A stretch of 59,844 nucleotides of DNA from an uncultured Alphaproteobacteria bacterium (GTDB lineage: Bacteria > Pseudomonadota > Alphaproteobacteria > Micavibrionales > Micavibrionaceae): assembly GCA_937923625.1 (NCBI GenBank), contig CALDTV010000003.1, positions 1 to 59,844 on the forward strand. Direction: 5' to 3'. Positions within the stretch are counted from its first letter, which is position 1; each line of letters begins with the position of its first letter. The notes under the pieces are model-generated. The model saw nothing but the letters and a program-made list of their open reading frames with translations. It was not told the DNA's origin and ran no database searches. The translations under genes were made by a program, and so were the position numbers. Positions 44,093 through 51,934 of the stretch are shown here, in pieces.

Positions 44093-44500
44093 TTATAGAA
44101 TGTAGTCTCTCAGTTTGTTGTCTGGTATATGTTTATCTGCTGTTTCAATTTTACCTTGTTCTTTATATATAACGACATTCCTACTTCCCATTAAATTTGA
44201 AATTGTCCCAGAAATAACGCTCGTAGCAAGAGCAGCAGCTAGAAATGGCGCTGCTACAATACCGTTGTCATATGCGTCTCCTAAACAAATTGGTTTTTCA
44301 TTTTGAAGAACAGTTTGCTCAAAACATACCCCATCGAAATGTTCCTTTTTAAAGGCATCAAGCATGTCGCTATGTTCACCAATCATATCTGCGGTAAAAA
44401 AACCTAATGGGACACCCGCTAAAGAACCAACCGTGATAGAGGTTATCCCATGATTTGGAGTTTCCCTTCTTCTCTAGAAAGTACTTGTAACGTCATACAT
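44093..44500 (-). pseudogene. Unknown membrane protein with an in-frame TAG near its start
   Basis: The clean reading frame from 44386 (97 aa) has no ribosome site at its ATG. Upstream, the same frame stays open back to TAG at 44476-44474 and, beyond it, to ATG at 44500 preceded by GGGGGCAG. Read through, it gives MYDVTSTF-stop-RRRETPNHGITSIT. The frame then continues VGSLAGVPLGFFTADMIGEH and has a second hydrophobic stretch, GIVAAPFLAAALATSVISG. So the gene probably began at 44500 and is cut by a nonsense codon at codon 9, or it starts at a non-ATG codon in between. It has two predicted membrane segments. Product unknown. It lies 7 bp beyond the convergent DHH gene. Confidence 0.45.
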
Positions 44501-44645
44501 CTGCCCCCTGCCTTTTGGAGAAGATGTTATTTTATTTTTCTTACTTTTTTTCATCATCCATAAAGTATAGAACATCTACAGTTATTATGTCAAAAAATTA
44601 TATGGATACTATTGAACTATCCCCGCTCTCATGCGTATATAGGGT

Positions 44646-46103
44646 ATGTCAAAAGCTCCCATTATTATCTGGTTTCGTCAGGATTTACGTCTTTCTGATA
44701 ACCCTGCCCTTCACGCCGCCCATGAGGCCGGTCATCCTATTATCCCGCTTTATATCTTAGATGATCAAAACGCCAAAGAATGGAAGATGGGCGCGGCTTC
44801 GCGGGTTTGGTTACATCATGGATTGGACGCGCTTAGCAAAGATTTGTCCGATCACCTTGTTTTACAAAAAGGCGACGCGACTGAAATTATTCCCGGCCTC
44901 GTCACCAAGACTGGCGCGATGGGAATTTATTGGAATCGCTGTTACGAGCCATGGCGCATCAAGCGTGATGAAAATATTAAATCTTTTTTTAAAGACAACA
45001 TGGAAAATTTTGACGTCCAAAGCTTTAACGGCTCGTTACTGTGGGAGCCATGGACAATTCAAAATCAAGCCGGCCTTCCTTATCGTGTCTTTACGCCATT
45101 CTACCGCAAAGGCTGTTTACAAGCCGATGCCCCGCGTGAGCCACTGGAACGTCCTTCACGCATAACTTATGGCCAAACGCAGAAACTTGGTGTGTCGCTC
45201 AATGATCTCAACCTGCTTCCGGCAGGTGAAGGCGACTGGCATAAAAACTTGGTGAGTTATTGGACGATTAGCGAAGATGGTGCACATAAAAGACTTCATA
45301 AATTTTTAGAAACAGGCCTGCCTAATTATAAAAAAGGCCGCGATCACCCTGCGGATGAAAACACTTCGCGCCTTTCCCCTTACCTACATTTCGGTCAAAT
45401 ATCCCCTAATCAGGCATGGTACGCCGCAAAAAAGCATAATATGAAGGATAGCGAGGCAAAAGATCGTGAGCATTTCTTAAGCGAGCTTGGCTGGCGCGAA
45501 TTTTCTTATTCCCTACTCTATCACTTTCCTAAAATCACGTGGGATAACCTGCAAGAACGCTTTAATGACTTCCCATGGAACGCCCAAGAAAGCGATGATC
45601 TTGAAAAATGGCGTCGCGGGCAAACAGGATATCCAATTGTTGATGCAGGCATGCGCCAGCTTTATGAAACGGGATATATGCATAATCGGGTGAGGATGAT
45701 CGTTGGCTCATTTTTGGTGAAAAATATGCTAACTCACTGGCATCGCGGCGAAGAATGGTTTTGGGATTGCTTAGTTGATGCCGACCTCGCCAGCAACGCC
45801 GCCAGTTGGCAATGGATTGCTGGATGCGGCGCCGATGCCGCCCCATATTTCCGCATTTTCAACCCAATGTTACAAAGCAAAAAATTCGATGGTGCTGGCG
45901 AATACATCCGCCACTTCGTTCCCGAATTAAAAGACTTATCTGATAAAGATATTCACGCACCTTGGGAAGCGTCAGAAATCGAACTACGCGCCGCAGGAAT
46001 CGAGCTTGGTAAAACCTATCCCCACCCTATGATGGATCACGGCGAAGCCCGCGACCGCGCTTTAGAAGCGTTTAAATTGACCAAAAATGAGGACGCGGCT
46101 TAA
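44646..46103 (+). CDS. phrB: Deoxyribodipyrimidine photolyase
   Basis: Light-driven repair of cyclobutane pyrimidine dimers. The N-terminal antenna domain begins IIIWFRQDLRLSDNPALHAA and has WLHHGLDAL. The FAD-binding domain shows TSRLSPYLHFGQISPNQAWY, FLSELGWREFSYSLLYHFP, WRRGQTGYPIVDAGMRQLYE, TGYMHNRVRMIVGSFLVKNM and the Trp-rich WFWDCLVDADLASNAASWQW. At 485 aa it is a normal class I enzyme. It suggests that the organism meets sunlight. A different repeat family follows it at 46117. Confidence 0.95.
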   Translation: MSKAPIIIWFRQDLRLSDNPALHAAHEAGHPIIPLYILDDQNAKEWKMGAASRVWLHHGLDALSKDLSDHLVLQKGDATEIIPGLVTKTGAMGIYWNRCYEPWRIKRDENIKSFFKDNMENFDVQSFNGSLLWEPWTIQNQAGLPYRVFTPFYRKGCLQADAPREPLERPSRITYGQTQKLGVSLNDLNLLPAGEGDWHKNLVSYWTISEDGAHKRLHKFLETGLPNYKKGRDHPADENTSRLSPYLHFGQISPNQAWYAAKKHNMKDSEAKDREHFLSELGWREFSYSLLYHFPKITWDNLQERFNDFPWNAQESDDLEKWRRGQTGYPIVDAGMRQLYETGYMHNRVRMIVGSFLVKNMLTHWHRGEEWFWDCLVDADLASNAASWQWIAGCGADAAPYFRIFNPMLQSKKFDGAGEYIRHFVPELKDLSDKDIHAPWEASEIELRAAGIELGKTYPHPMMDHGEARDRALEAFKLTKNEDAA

Positions 46104-46116
46104 AACGCTTCTCCAT

Positions 46117-46186
46117 GTCATCCCTTGGCTCGGCCAAAAGATCTCCTCATAACAAATAAGATCCTTCGTTTAAGTCGAAGGATGAC
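46117..46186. repeat. Second palindromic repeat type (GTCATCC...GGATGAC)
   Basis: 70-bp element bounded by GTCATCC and GGATGAC. The right half forms a hairpin with 8-bp arms ATCCTTCG and CGAAGGAT. The left half forms a weaker hairpin with arms CTTGGC and GCCAAAAG. Different from the TCATTGCGA family. It lies between the photolyase and ldcA genes and may also slow transcription. Confidence 0.65.
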
Positions 46187-46216
46187 AATTCTGTCGTTAA
46201 GTGTAAAATCATTTTC

Positions 46217-47110
46217 ATGAACACTCCTGCCCCCATCTACCCTTCCGCCCTCAAAAAAGGCGACACGATAGGCGTTATTGCCCCTTCAAGTTTCTATGAC
46301 GTGACGCAAACGCAAGCTGCTGTTGAGTTTTTGAAAAATAATGGCTTTAACGTTGTTTTTCATCCGCAAACAAAACTTAAGCATGGTCAATGGGCGGGAA
46401 CGCCCGAGCAAAAGGTCGATGCCTTACATGAATATTTCAAAAACCCTGATATTAAAGCGATAATTTGTTTGGTTGGCGGCAATGGCGCAATCCATATGTT
46501 AGATAAAATTGATTATAATTTAATTCAACAAAACCCTAAAATATTTATTGGTTACAGTGATATAACAATACTTCTTAATGCTATATCTATGCAAACAGGG
46601 TTGATTACATTTCATGGCCCTACACTCTCTCGCCTCGATAGGACGGATCCAATATATTTAGAGCAAATGATTAACGTTGTTACAGGTCAAACAAGCAGCC
46701 TTGATGTCGAGAATGACTCTTTATGTGAGGGCCCGCTTTATGGGGGGAACTTAAGTGTTATGCAAGCCCTGATTGGAACGCCTTATACTCCTGACCTGAA
46801 CAAAGCCATTTTAATGCTTGAGGACACGAATGACCACCTAAGCCGTTATGACCGTATGGTCGCCCACATGAAACAAGCGGGGTGGCTCAAAAATCTATCA
46901 GGAATCATTTTGGGGGAGTTTATCAAAACGCAGGATAACCCAGAGCGTCCTTATGGCTTTACGATGGAAGAAATCATAACGAATCTAACGCCCAACACCC
47001 CAATTTTAAAGAATATCCCTGTTGGCCACGGCGAGAAGCTCTGCACCTTGCCTATTGGAGCGAATATATCCTTGAAAAACAACAAGCTCTCCTTTAAACC
47101 GCTGTCATGA
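46217..47110 (+). CDS. ldcA: LD-carboxypeptidase (peptidase S66)
   Basis: Serine peptidase of family S66 that removes the terminal D-alanine from recycled murein tetrapeptide in the cytosol. The N-terminal lobe has [13 protein letters not shown] and [18 protein letters not shown]. The nucleophile is Ser114 in [42 protein letters not shown] and the histidine region [16 protein letters not shown] complete the Ser-Glu-His set. At 297 aa it is typical. The last four bases (ATGA) overlap the ferredoxin start. Microcin-immunity relatives (MccF) are similar, so the substrate is not certain. Confidence 0.9.
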   Translation: MNTPAPIYPSALKKGDTIGVIAPSSFYDVTQTQAAVEFLKNNGFNVVFHPQTKLKHGQWAGTPEQKVDALHEYFKNPDIKAIICLVGGNGAIHMLDKIDYNLIQQNPKIFIGYSDITILLNAISMQTGLITFHGPTLSRLDRTDPIYLEQMINVVTGQTSSLDVENDSLCEGPLYGGNLSVMQALIGTPYTPDLNKAILMLEDTNDHLSRYDRMVAHMKQAGWLKNLSGIILGEFIKTQDNPERPYGFTMEEIITNLTPNTPILKNIPVGHGEKLCTLPIGANISLKNNKLSFKPLS

Positions 47111-47445
47111 CTTTTGTAGTGACCGATCTTTGTATCAAGTGCAAATACACCGACTGTGTTGAGGTATGCCCCGTTGATTGCTTTTATGAGGGCGAGAATA
47201 TGTTGGTTATTCATCCTGATGAATGTATTGATTGCGGTGTTTGCGAACCAGAATGCCCTATTGAAGCCATCCTACCCGACACAGAAACCGAAGCCGAAAA
47301 ATGGGTTGAATTTAATCGTGATTATTCTGAAAAATGGCCTGTCATAACAAAGCAAAAAGATCCATTGCCTGAAGCCGAAGAATTTAAAAATGTAAAAAAC
47401 AAGTTAGAAGAACACTTTAGCGAAAAACCTGGAGATGGTGACTGA
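47107..47445 (+). CDS. fdxA: FdxA-type 7Fe ferredoxin
   Basis: Small electron carrier with one [3Fe-4S] and one [4Fe-4S] cluster. Cysteines lie in [21 protein letters not shown] and [17 protein letters not shown] (positions 9, 12, 17, 21, 25, 40, 43, 46, 50). The C-terminal extension of about 55 residues is typical of FdxA ([18 protein letters not shown]). It is 112 aa. The ATG overlaps the ldcA stop. In many Alphaproteobacteria fdxA stands directly before carD, as here. Confidence 0.95.
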   Translation: MTFVVTDLCIKCKYTDCVEVCPVDCFYEGENMLVIHPDECIDCGVCEPECPIEAILPDTETEAEKWVEFNRDYSEKWPVITKQKDPLPEAEEFKNVKNKLEEHFSEKPGDGD

Positions 47446-47499
47446 AGTAACACACAAGCTTTCCTCGCGTGAATTTCAGCAATGTTCACGATACATTCT

Positions 47500-47692
47500 C
47501 AAATTAAAGTTGATTTTAACTAATTTTTAATGTATGGTCTTTTCATGGTTTAACGATAAGCGGTTAATAAAGGCAAGTTGTCCACTGACATAGAGGGCTT
47601 ATAGTCACTGCACTCCATAGAGTTTTTAAGTCTCTATCGTTTCCATTTTAAATGATTGTTTACCGCAGATCCCCTTTATGGATCTGCTCTTT
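47500..47692 (+). ncRNA. Candidate small RNA or carD leader in the fdxA-carD gap
   Basis: The 310-bp gap between fdxA and carD has no reading frame I trust. It contains a promoter-like pair (TTGATT near 47510 with TATGGT after a 17-bp spacer), a hairpin with arms ATAGAG and CTCTAT, and a strong terminator at 47665. A transcript of about 150 nt from about 47540 to 47690 would fit, either as a free small RNA or as an attenuated leader of carD. No known RNA family is recognised. Confidence 0.3.
47665..47692 (+). terminator. Intrinsic terminator upstream of carD
   Basis: Perfect 8-bp stem GCAGATCC (47665-47672) with GGATCTGC (47680-47687), 7-nt loop, followed by TCTTTT. Confidence 0.75.
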
Positions 47693-47755
47693 TGTACGGC
47701 GTACCGCCAACAGTAAACATGACGAGCGAATATAACTAAGAAAGGTAAAAATACT

Positions 47756-48313
47756 ATGGCTGCTGAAAATGATAATTTCGCAAAAGGTGACTACGTTGTT
47801 TATCCTGCACACGGTGTAGGTTTAATCGAAGGTATTGAGACTCAGAGTATTTCTGGTATGGAAATCAAGTTATATGCAATCAATTTTGAAAAAGAGCGCA
47901 TGCGTCTTAAAATTCCGATGATGAAAGCGAAAGAATCTGGCCTGCGTAAGCTTTGCACGGCATCTCGTATTAAAGATGCGATTAAAACATTAAAAGGCAA
48001 GGCAAAAATCCGCCGTACAATGTGGAGCCGCCGCGCCCAAGAATATGAATTAAAGATCAACTCTGGTGATCCAGTGATGATTGCTGAAGTTCTCCGTGAC
48101 CTAAAGCGTAGCAACGATGATTCAGAGCAATCTTATTCTGAACGTCAAATCTATCAATCTGCTTTAGAACGCCTAGCGCGTGAAGTTGCGGCCGTTGAAA
48201 AAACAACAGAAGAGCAAGCAACAATGCGTCTTGAGAAAATTATGGGCACAGAAGGCAATGCAAAAAGTGTTGTTGCCAATGACGTTGTAACCGGCATCAA
48301 ATCAGCGGCATAA
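47756..48313 (+). CDS. carD: CarD/CdnL family transcription regulator
   Basis: RNA-polymerase-binding regulator that stabilises open promoter complexes. The N-terminal RID domain (about residues 8-65) reads FAKGDYVVYPAHGVGLIEGIE and INFEKERMRLKIPMMKAKE. The C-terminal helical DNA-contacting domain has the conserved MWSRRAQEYELKINSGDP, IAEVLRDLKRS and SYSERQIYQSALERLAREVA. A 20-residue tail follows. It is 185 aa. AAAGG lies upstream of the ATG. It probably affects many promoters, including rRNA. A strong terminator follows. Confidence 0.94.
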   Translation: MAAENDNFAKGDYVVYPAHGVGLIEGIETQSISGMEIKLYAINFEKERMRLKIPMMKAKESGLRKLCTASRIKDAIKTLKGKAKIRRTMWSRRAQEYELKINSGDPVMIAEVLRDLKRSNDDSEQSYSERQIYQSALERLAREVAAVEKTTEEQATMRLEKIMGTEGNAKSVVANDVVTGIKSAA

Positions 48314-48353
48314 TTTTTGACGTTTTTGAAGCGTGAAGAAATAAGAATTAAAA

Positions 48354-48388
48354 ACGGGCTACCTTGAAACCAAGGCGGCTCGTTTTTT
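48354..48388 (+). terminator. Intrinsic terminator after carD
   Basis: Inner stem CCTTG/CAAGG with an AAAC loop, outer stem ACGGGC with GCTCGT (one G-U pair), then TTTTTT. Confidence 0.75.
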
Positions 48389-48520
48389 ATTGGGACTAAA
48401 TACAAATATTATTTCCCTATATAATCTCACCTTGCTTCGTATAAGTCGCCATGACACAGAAACAGCGTGACGTGGCGATTTATATTGCCTCCACCCCAAA
48501 TAACTTTAAAGATAACAGCT

Positions 48521-49126
48521 ATGCATATTCTTACCCGCAGGCTTTTGCCTTACACAATATTTGTTGTTTGTTACATGGCTGTTTTCTTGGCCGTGGCGCT
48601 TTATAATAACAATAGCGAATTTCTTTTCTACCAAGGGACAATGATGATAATCATATCTTTGGTTATATTCATGGATATACGCGTGACCTTCAGCCATCTT
48701 GTGCTGGCTGGTTTAACGCTGTGGGGATTTTTGCATTTGGCTGGGGGGCTTGTGCCCATTCCGACTGATTGGACAATAATTGATGCCTCGCGTCCCGTTT
48801 TATATGATTTAAAACCGCACAAGAACTTTCCCAAATATGACCAAATCATTCATGCTTTGGGTTTTGGCATAAGCCTTATGGCCGCTTATGAAGCGTTACA
48901 AGCCCACCTTAAAACCAAACTTAACTTGTCTTTTCCAATTATGGTGGCGTTGTTTCTCATTGCTATTGGCTTGGGCGCACTGAACGAAATGATTGAATTT
49001 GTCGCCGTTATTTCCATGGCAAATACCAATGTGGGTGGCTATAACAACACAGGTTGGGATTTGGTGAGCAACGCAGCGGGCGCAATCTTGGCGCTTTTAT
49101 ATTTAAATTTTCGTCATAAACTCTAA
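48521..49126 (+). CDS. DUF2238 (YjdF-like) membrane protein
   Basis: Polytopic inner-membrane protein, 201 aa from the ATG at 48521 (the open frame reaches 48467 but starts with a non-hydrophobic stretch). About six membrane segments are visible. Conserved DUF2238 marks are FPKYDQIIHALGFGISL, IGLGALNEMIEFVAV and NVGGYNNTGWDLVSNAAGA, where the acidic and Asn residues in membrane helices suggest a polar or metal site. The function of YjdF is unknown. It is flanked by terminators and seems to be a single gene. Confidence 0.82.
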   Translation: MHILTRRLLPYTIFVVCYMAVFLAVALYNNNSEFLFYQGTMMIIISLVIFMDIRVTFSHLVLAGLTLWGFLHLAGGLVPIPTDWTIIDASRPVLYDLKPHKNFPKYDQIIHALGFGISLMAAYEALQAHLKTKLNLSFPIMVALFLIAIGLGALNEMIEFVAVISMANTNVGGYNNTGWDLVSNAAGAILALLYLNFRHKL

Positions 49127-49273
49127 AATAAAGACATAAAATTTAAATAAACCCATGGAATCATTGAAAAATCATGATATAATTCTATGATTCTGGGAAT
49201 TCTTCCCACATTTTTATTCCGCGCTTATTCAAGCATTTAATTCTTACTCTAAAGACGAAGGCTCCCACCCCCA

Positions 49274-50092
49274 GTGTGTTGTCGCTCATCAGATCAAAAA
49301 TTCTCCGCCCTTGGCCAACCCAATAAGGTCTGGGCGATCTCTTCTATTCATGGGGATGTCGAAAAATTGATCCAAATGCATGATGCCTTGTTTGAGCATA
49401 TTAATGCAGGGGATCGTGTTATTTATCTCGGCAATTATACGGGCTATGGCGATTATTCACGCGAAACAATTGATGAGCTTTTAATGTTCCGCCGCTTGCT
49501 TTTGGCGCAACCAGGCATGAAGCCCGATGACATTACCTATTTACGGGGCACACAAGAAAATATGTGGCACAAGCTCAGCCAGCTTCATTTTGACCGTAAT
49601 CCTACCGATAGCTTGCTGGATATGATGTCCAAAGGACTTTCCGCTACAATGCAAAGCTATGGCCTCTCCCCCCATGAAGGCATTATGGCGGCGCGTGAAG
49701 GCATGACATTCCTAACAAAATGGACAAATGAGGTACGCCGCACGATTCGTCAAAATGCAGGGCATGATGTCTTTATGACACATAACCGCCGTGCGGCTTA
49801 TACTAGCGCACAAGGGCGCTTCCCTCTTCTGTTCGTTAGTTCAGGCATAGACGCCTCAAAGCCGTTAAACGAGCAATCTGAAGCTTTTTGGAGCACACAA
49901 ACAGAATTTGAAGCGATTACAGCCCCTTACGACCCTTTTGATAAGGTTATTCGTGGTTTCGACCCACAACACCAAGGCGTGCATTTAAACTGTGTTACAG
50001 CAACCTTAGATGGTGGCTGTGGCTTTGGCGGCTCACTTGTTGCTGCACAAATGTCCCCCGAAGGCGAAATCTACGAGCTTTTAGAAGCTTAA
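49274..50092 (+). CDS. Calcineurin-like phosphoesterase with degenerate metal site
   Basis: The fold of serine/threonine phosphatase-like metallophosphoesterases can be traced, but the ligands are changed. The usual GDIHG is SSIHGD, GDYVDRG is YLGNYTGYGDYS, and LRGNHE is YLRGTQENMW. The end TATLDGGCGFGGSLVAA matches a family conserved in Alphaproteobacteria as I recall, always with these altered boxes. It may have lost catalysis. The start is a GTG at 49274 with only a weak ribosome site. It is 272 aa. tRNA-Val lies just downstream on the other strand. Confidence 0.75.
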   Translation: MCCRSSDQKFSALGQPNKVWAISSIHGDVEKLIQMHDALFEHINAGDRVIYLGNYTGYGDYSRETIDELLMFRRLLLAQPGMKPDDITYLRGTQENMWHKLSQLHFDRNPTDSLLDMMSKGLSATMQSYGLSPHEGIMAAREGMTFLTKWTNEVRRTIRQNAGHDVFMTHNRRAAYTSAQGRFPLLFVSSGIDASKPLNEQSEAFWSTQTEFEAITAPYDPFDKVIRGFDPQHQGVHLNCVTATLDGGCGFGGSLVAAQMSPEGEIYELLEA

Positions 50093-50126
50093 AACAGATA
50101 AAATTCAATAATATCAGAGAGTTAAG

Positions 50127-50202
50127 TGGTGGGCGGTAACGGGTTCGAACCGCTGACCCCCTCGGTGTAAACGAGATGCTCTACCAGCTGAGCTAACCGC
50201 CC
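50127..50202 (-). tRNA. tRNA-Val (TAC)
   Basis: Cloverleaf read on the minus strand: acceptor GGGCGGT with ACCGCCC, D arm GCTCAGCTGGTAGAGC, anticodon loop TTTACAC giving anticodon TAC, T arm with GGTTCGAAC, and encoded CCA. 76 nt. Confidence 0.96.
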
Positions 50203-50379
50203 TTCCTTAATAATAACCAAGGTTTGAAGGTTTTAGCCCCAAACAATCAAATTATCAAGCGATTTCTGACTTTTAAGCCAGATAACGTTTATAAGCCAAA
50301 AACCCTGCAAATTTGCACTTCGTAAGCCTTTTTTAATATAATATAAGTAGGATAGTGATAGGAGTTATAGAAAATAAAA

Positions 50380-51435
50380 ATGGCGTTAAGATTTCCAGAT
50401 GCATATTCTGAGAGACTTGCTGAAATAGAAAGCAGCAAAAATCCGCTTGCGACCAATCCAAGCGGTGCTAAGGGCTTGTTTCAGATCATGCCGCCAACTG
50501 CAAAGCAATACGGTGTCAACGACCCTTTTGACATTCAGCAACAATTTAAGTTCGAACGTCAATTTCGTGCAGATAACAAAAGATATGTAGAAGGTAAGCT
50601 TGGTAGGGAAATCAGCTATGGTGAACAATACTTAGCACATCAACAAGGTATGGGCGGTGCAGTTAAACTTTTGTCAAACCCTGAAGGTAACGCTGCTGAA
50701 ACTGTTGGGAAACAGAGAGTTTTACAAAACGGCGGTAACGAAAGTATGACCAATCAAGAGTTTGCCAATCTATGGATTGATAAATTTGAAAAAAGCCCTC
50801 TTATTGCGCCTTCTAATCGACGTAGTAACGGCATTCAAGTTGCCAGTGCAGATGCGGAGCAAGCTCAGCTTTTATATACCAGTATGTCTGGATCTTTTGA
50901 AACAGCGCCTACTTCCGCGCCTATGCCACAGGGCAACCCGCGGGCTACAACAGCTGCTTATAATGCCTCGGCTGATTTAAATTACACTGTTAAAGCAGGA
51001 GACACGCTAACAGAAATATTCATGGAGCATAGAGGGTTAGATGCACAGGCGGCGTATAAGGAAGCTTTGGAATATGCTGCCGAAAATGGATTCGACGCCA
51101 ATGTCATTCAAGTGGAGCAAACAATAAATCTATCGGGCGATATATCCGCAACTGTTGATCCAGCATCAGATTCCCCTGTAGTATTTGAAACACCTGTTGT
51201 TGCCGCAAGCTATTCGTCGGGTGTGAGAACCGCTTTAGATACAAGTGATTTTGCCAATAGCTTTACCACGACAATTGAAACAGGAATTGAAACATTATCT
51301 GCGATCTTGAACAAAGTTGCCGATGCATTAGGTCTTGATGATATTATAAACGCACCAAGCGCACCAGAAGTAGAACAAGCTGCCCCCCCGTCTTCACATG
51401 CTAAAGACTATGGGCATATGCATTTCACTGGCTAA
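50380..51435 (+). CDS. Phage-type lytic transglycosylase with LysM-like domain
   Basis: 351 aa. The N-terminal SLT/muramidase-like domain (about residues 8-135) has the catalytic glutamate Glu17 in AEIESSKNP, then NPSGAKGLFQIMPPTAKQYG and the GEQYLAHQQGMGGAVKLL stretch found in phage-tail and virion muramidases. A LysM-like module lies at about 199-245 (LNYTVKAGDTLTEIFMEHRG). The C-terminal third is low complexity, Ser/Thr/Ala-rich and disordered. No signal peptide is present, so export must be by another route such as a tail-like particle, holin or lysis. No other phage gene is near. GGAG lies upstream of the ATG. Confidence 0.75.
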   Translation: MALRFPDAYSERLAEIESSKNPLATNPSGAKGLFQIMPPTAKQYGVNDPFDIQQQFKFERQFRADNKRYVEGKLGREISYGEQYLAHQQGMGGAVKLLSNPEGNAAETVGKQRVLQNGGNESMTNQEFANLWIDKFEKSPLIAPSNRRSNGIQVASADAEQAQLLYTSMSGSFETAPTSAPMPQGNPRATTAAYNASADLNYTVKAGDTLTEIFMEHRGLDAQAAYKEALEYAAENGFDANVIQVEQTINLSGDISATVDPASDSPVVFETPVVAASYSSGVRTALDTSDFANSFTTTIETGIETLSAILNKVADALGLDDIINAPSAPEVEQAAPPSSHAKDYGHMHFTG

Positions 51436-51445
51436 ATAGAAAAAA

Positions 51446-51466
51446 GGCCGCTTAAAAAAAGCGGCC
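51446..51466. terminator. Bidirectional terminator between muramidase gene and hup
   Basis: Perfect 8-bp stem GGCCGCTT with AAGCGGCC, 5-nt A loop. T-rich on the minus strand (CCTTTTTT) and TTT on the plus strand, so it can serve both convergent genes. Confidence 0.8.
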
Positions 51467-51492
51467 CTTTGAATTCTTCTTTATAGCAAAGC

Positions 51493-51768
51493 TTACTTGT
51501 TAACAGCTTCTTTAAGCTCTTTACCGGCTTTAAATTTAACATTTTTAGAAGCTTTGATCTTAATTGCTTCACCTGTGCGTGGGTTACGGCCAGTTGTTGC
51601 TGCACGTTTTGCAACAGTAAATGTACCAAAACCAACAAAACGTGCGTCGCCGCCTTTTTTAACTGTTTTAGTGATACCACCAAATACAGCTTCAACAGCG
51701 CGTTGAGCATCTGCTTTTGTCATTTCTGTTTCTTTAGCAACGTGCTCGATAAGTTCTGCTTTATTCAT
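51493..51768 (-). CDS. hup: HU-type DNA-binding protein
   Basis: Nucleoid protein that bends DNA as a dimer. The helical base has MNKAELIEHVAKETEMTKADAQRAVEAV-like sequence and the signature is VGFGTFTVAKRAATTGRNPR, followed by TGEAIKIKASKNVKFKAGK. It is 91 aa. AAGGAT lies upstream of the ATG. It comes after lon on the same strand, the usual lon-hup order. The facing bidirectional terminator closes the gene. Confidence 0.96.
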   Translation of the reverse strand: MNKAELIEHVAKETEMTKADAQRAVEAVFGGITKTVKKGGDARFVGFGTFTVAKRAATTGRNPRTGEAIKIKASKNVKFKAGKELKEAVNK

Positions 51769-51934
51769 TTTATAATCCTTTTAAAATTTTTGTTTTGAAA
51801 ATGATCAAGCGCCATTTTAAAAAGCGCCCGATCGACAATGTTTCGACATGATAGAAGTGTTACTGACCGTAAGTCAGAGACAGTTCTTTCCCATCGAAGA
51901 CACGAATCATTTTTAAGGGGTTTCGGGGAACGAC

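Noticed and set aside
50127-51435. tRNA-Val as attachment site of an island carrying the muramidase gene
   Set aside because: The muramidase lies on the 5' side of the tRNA, there is no integrase and no repeat of the tRNA 3' end nearby.
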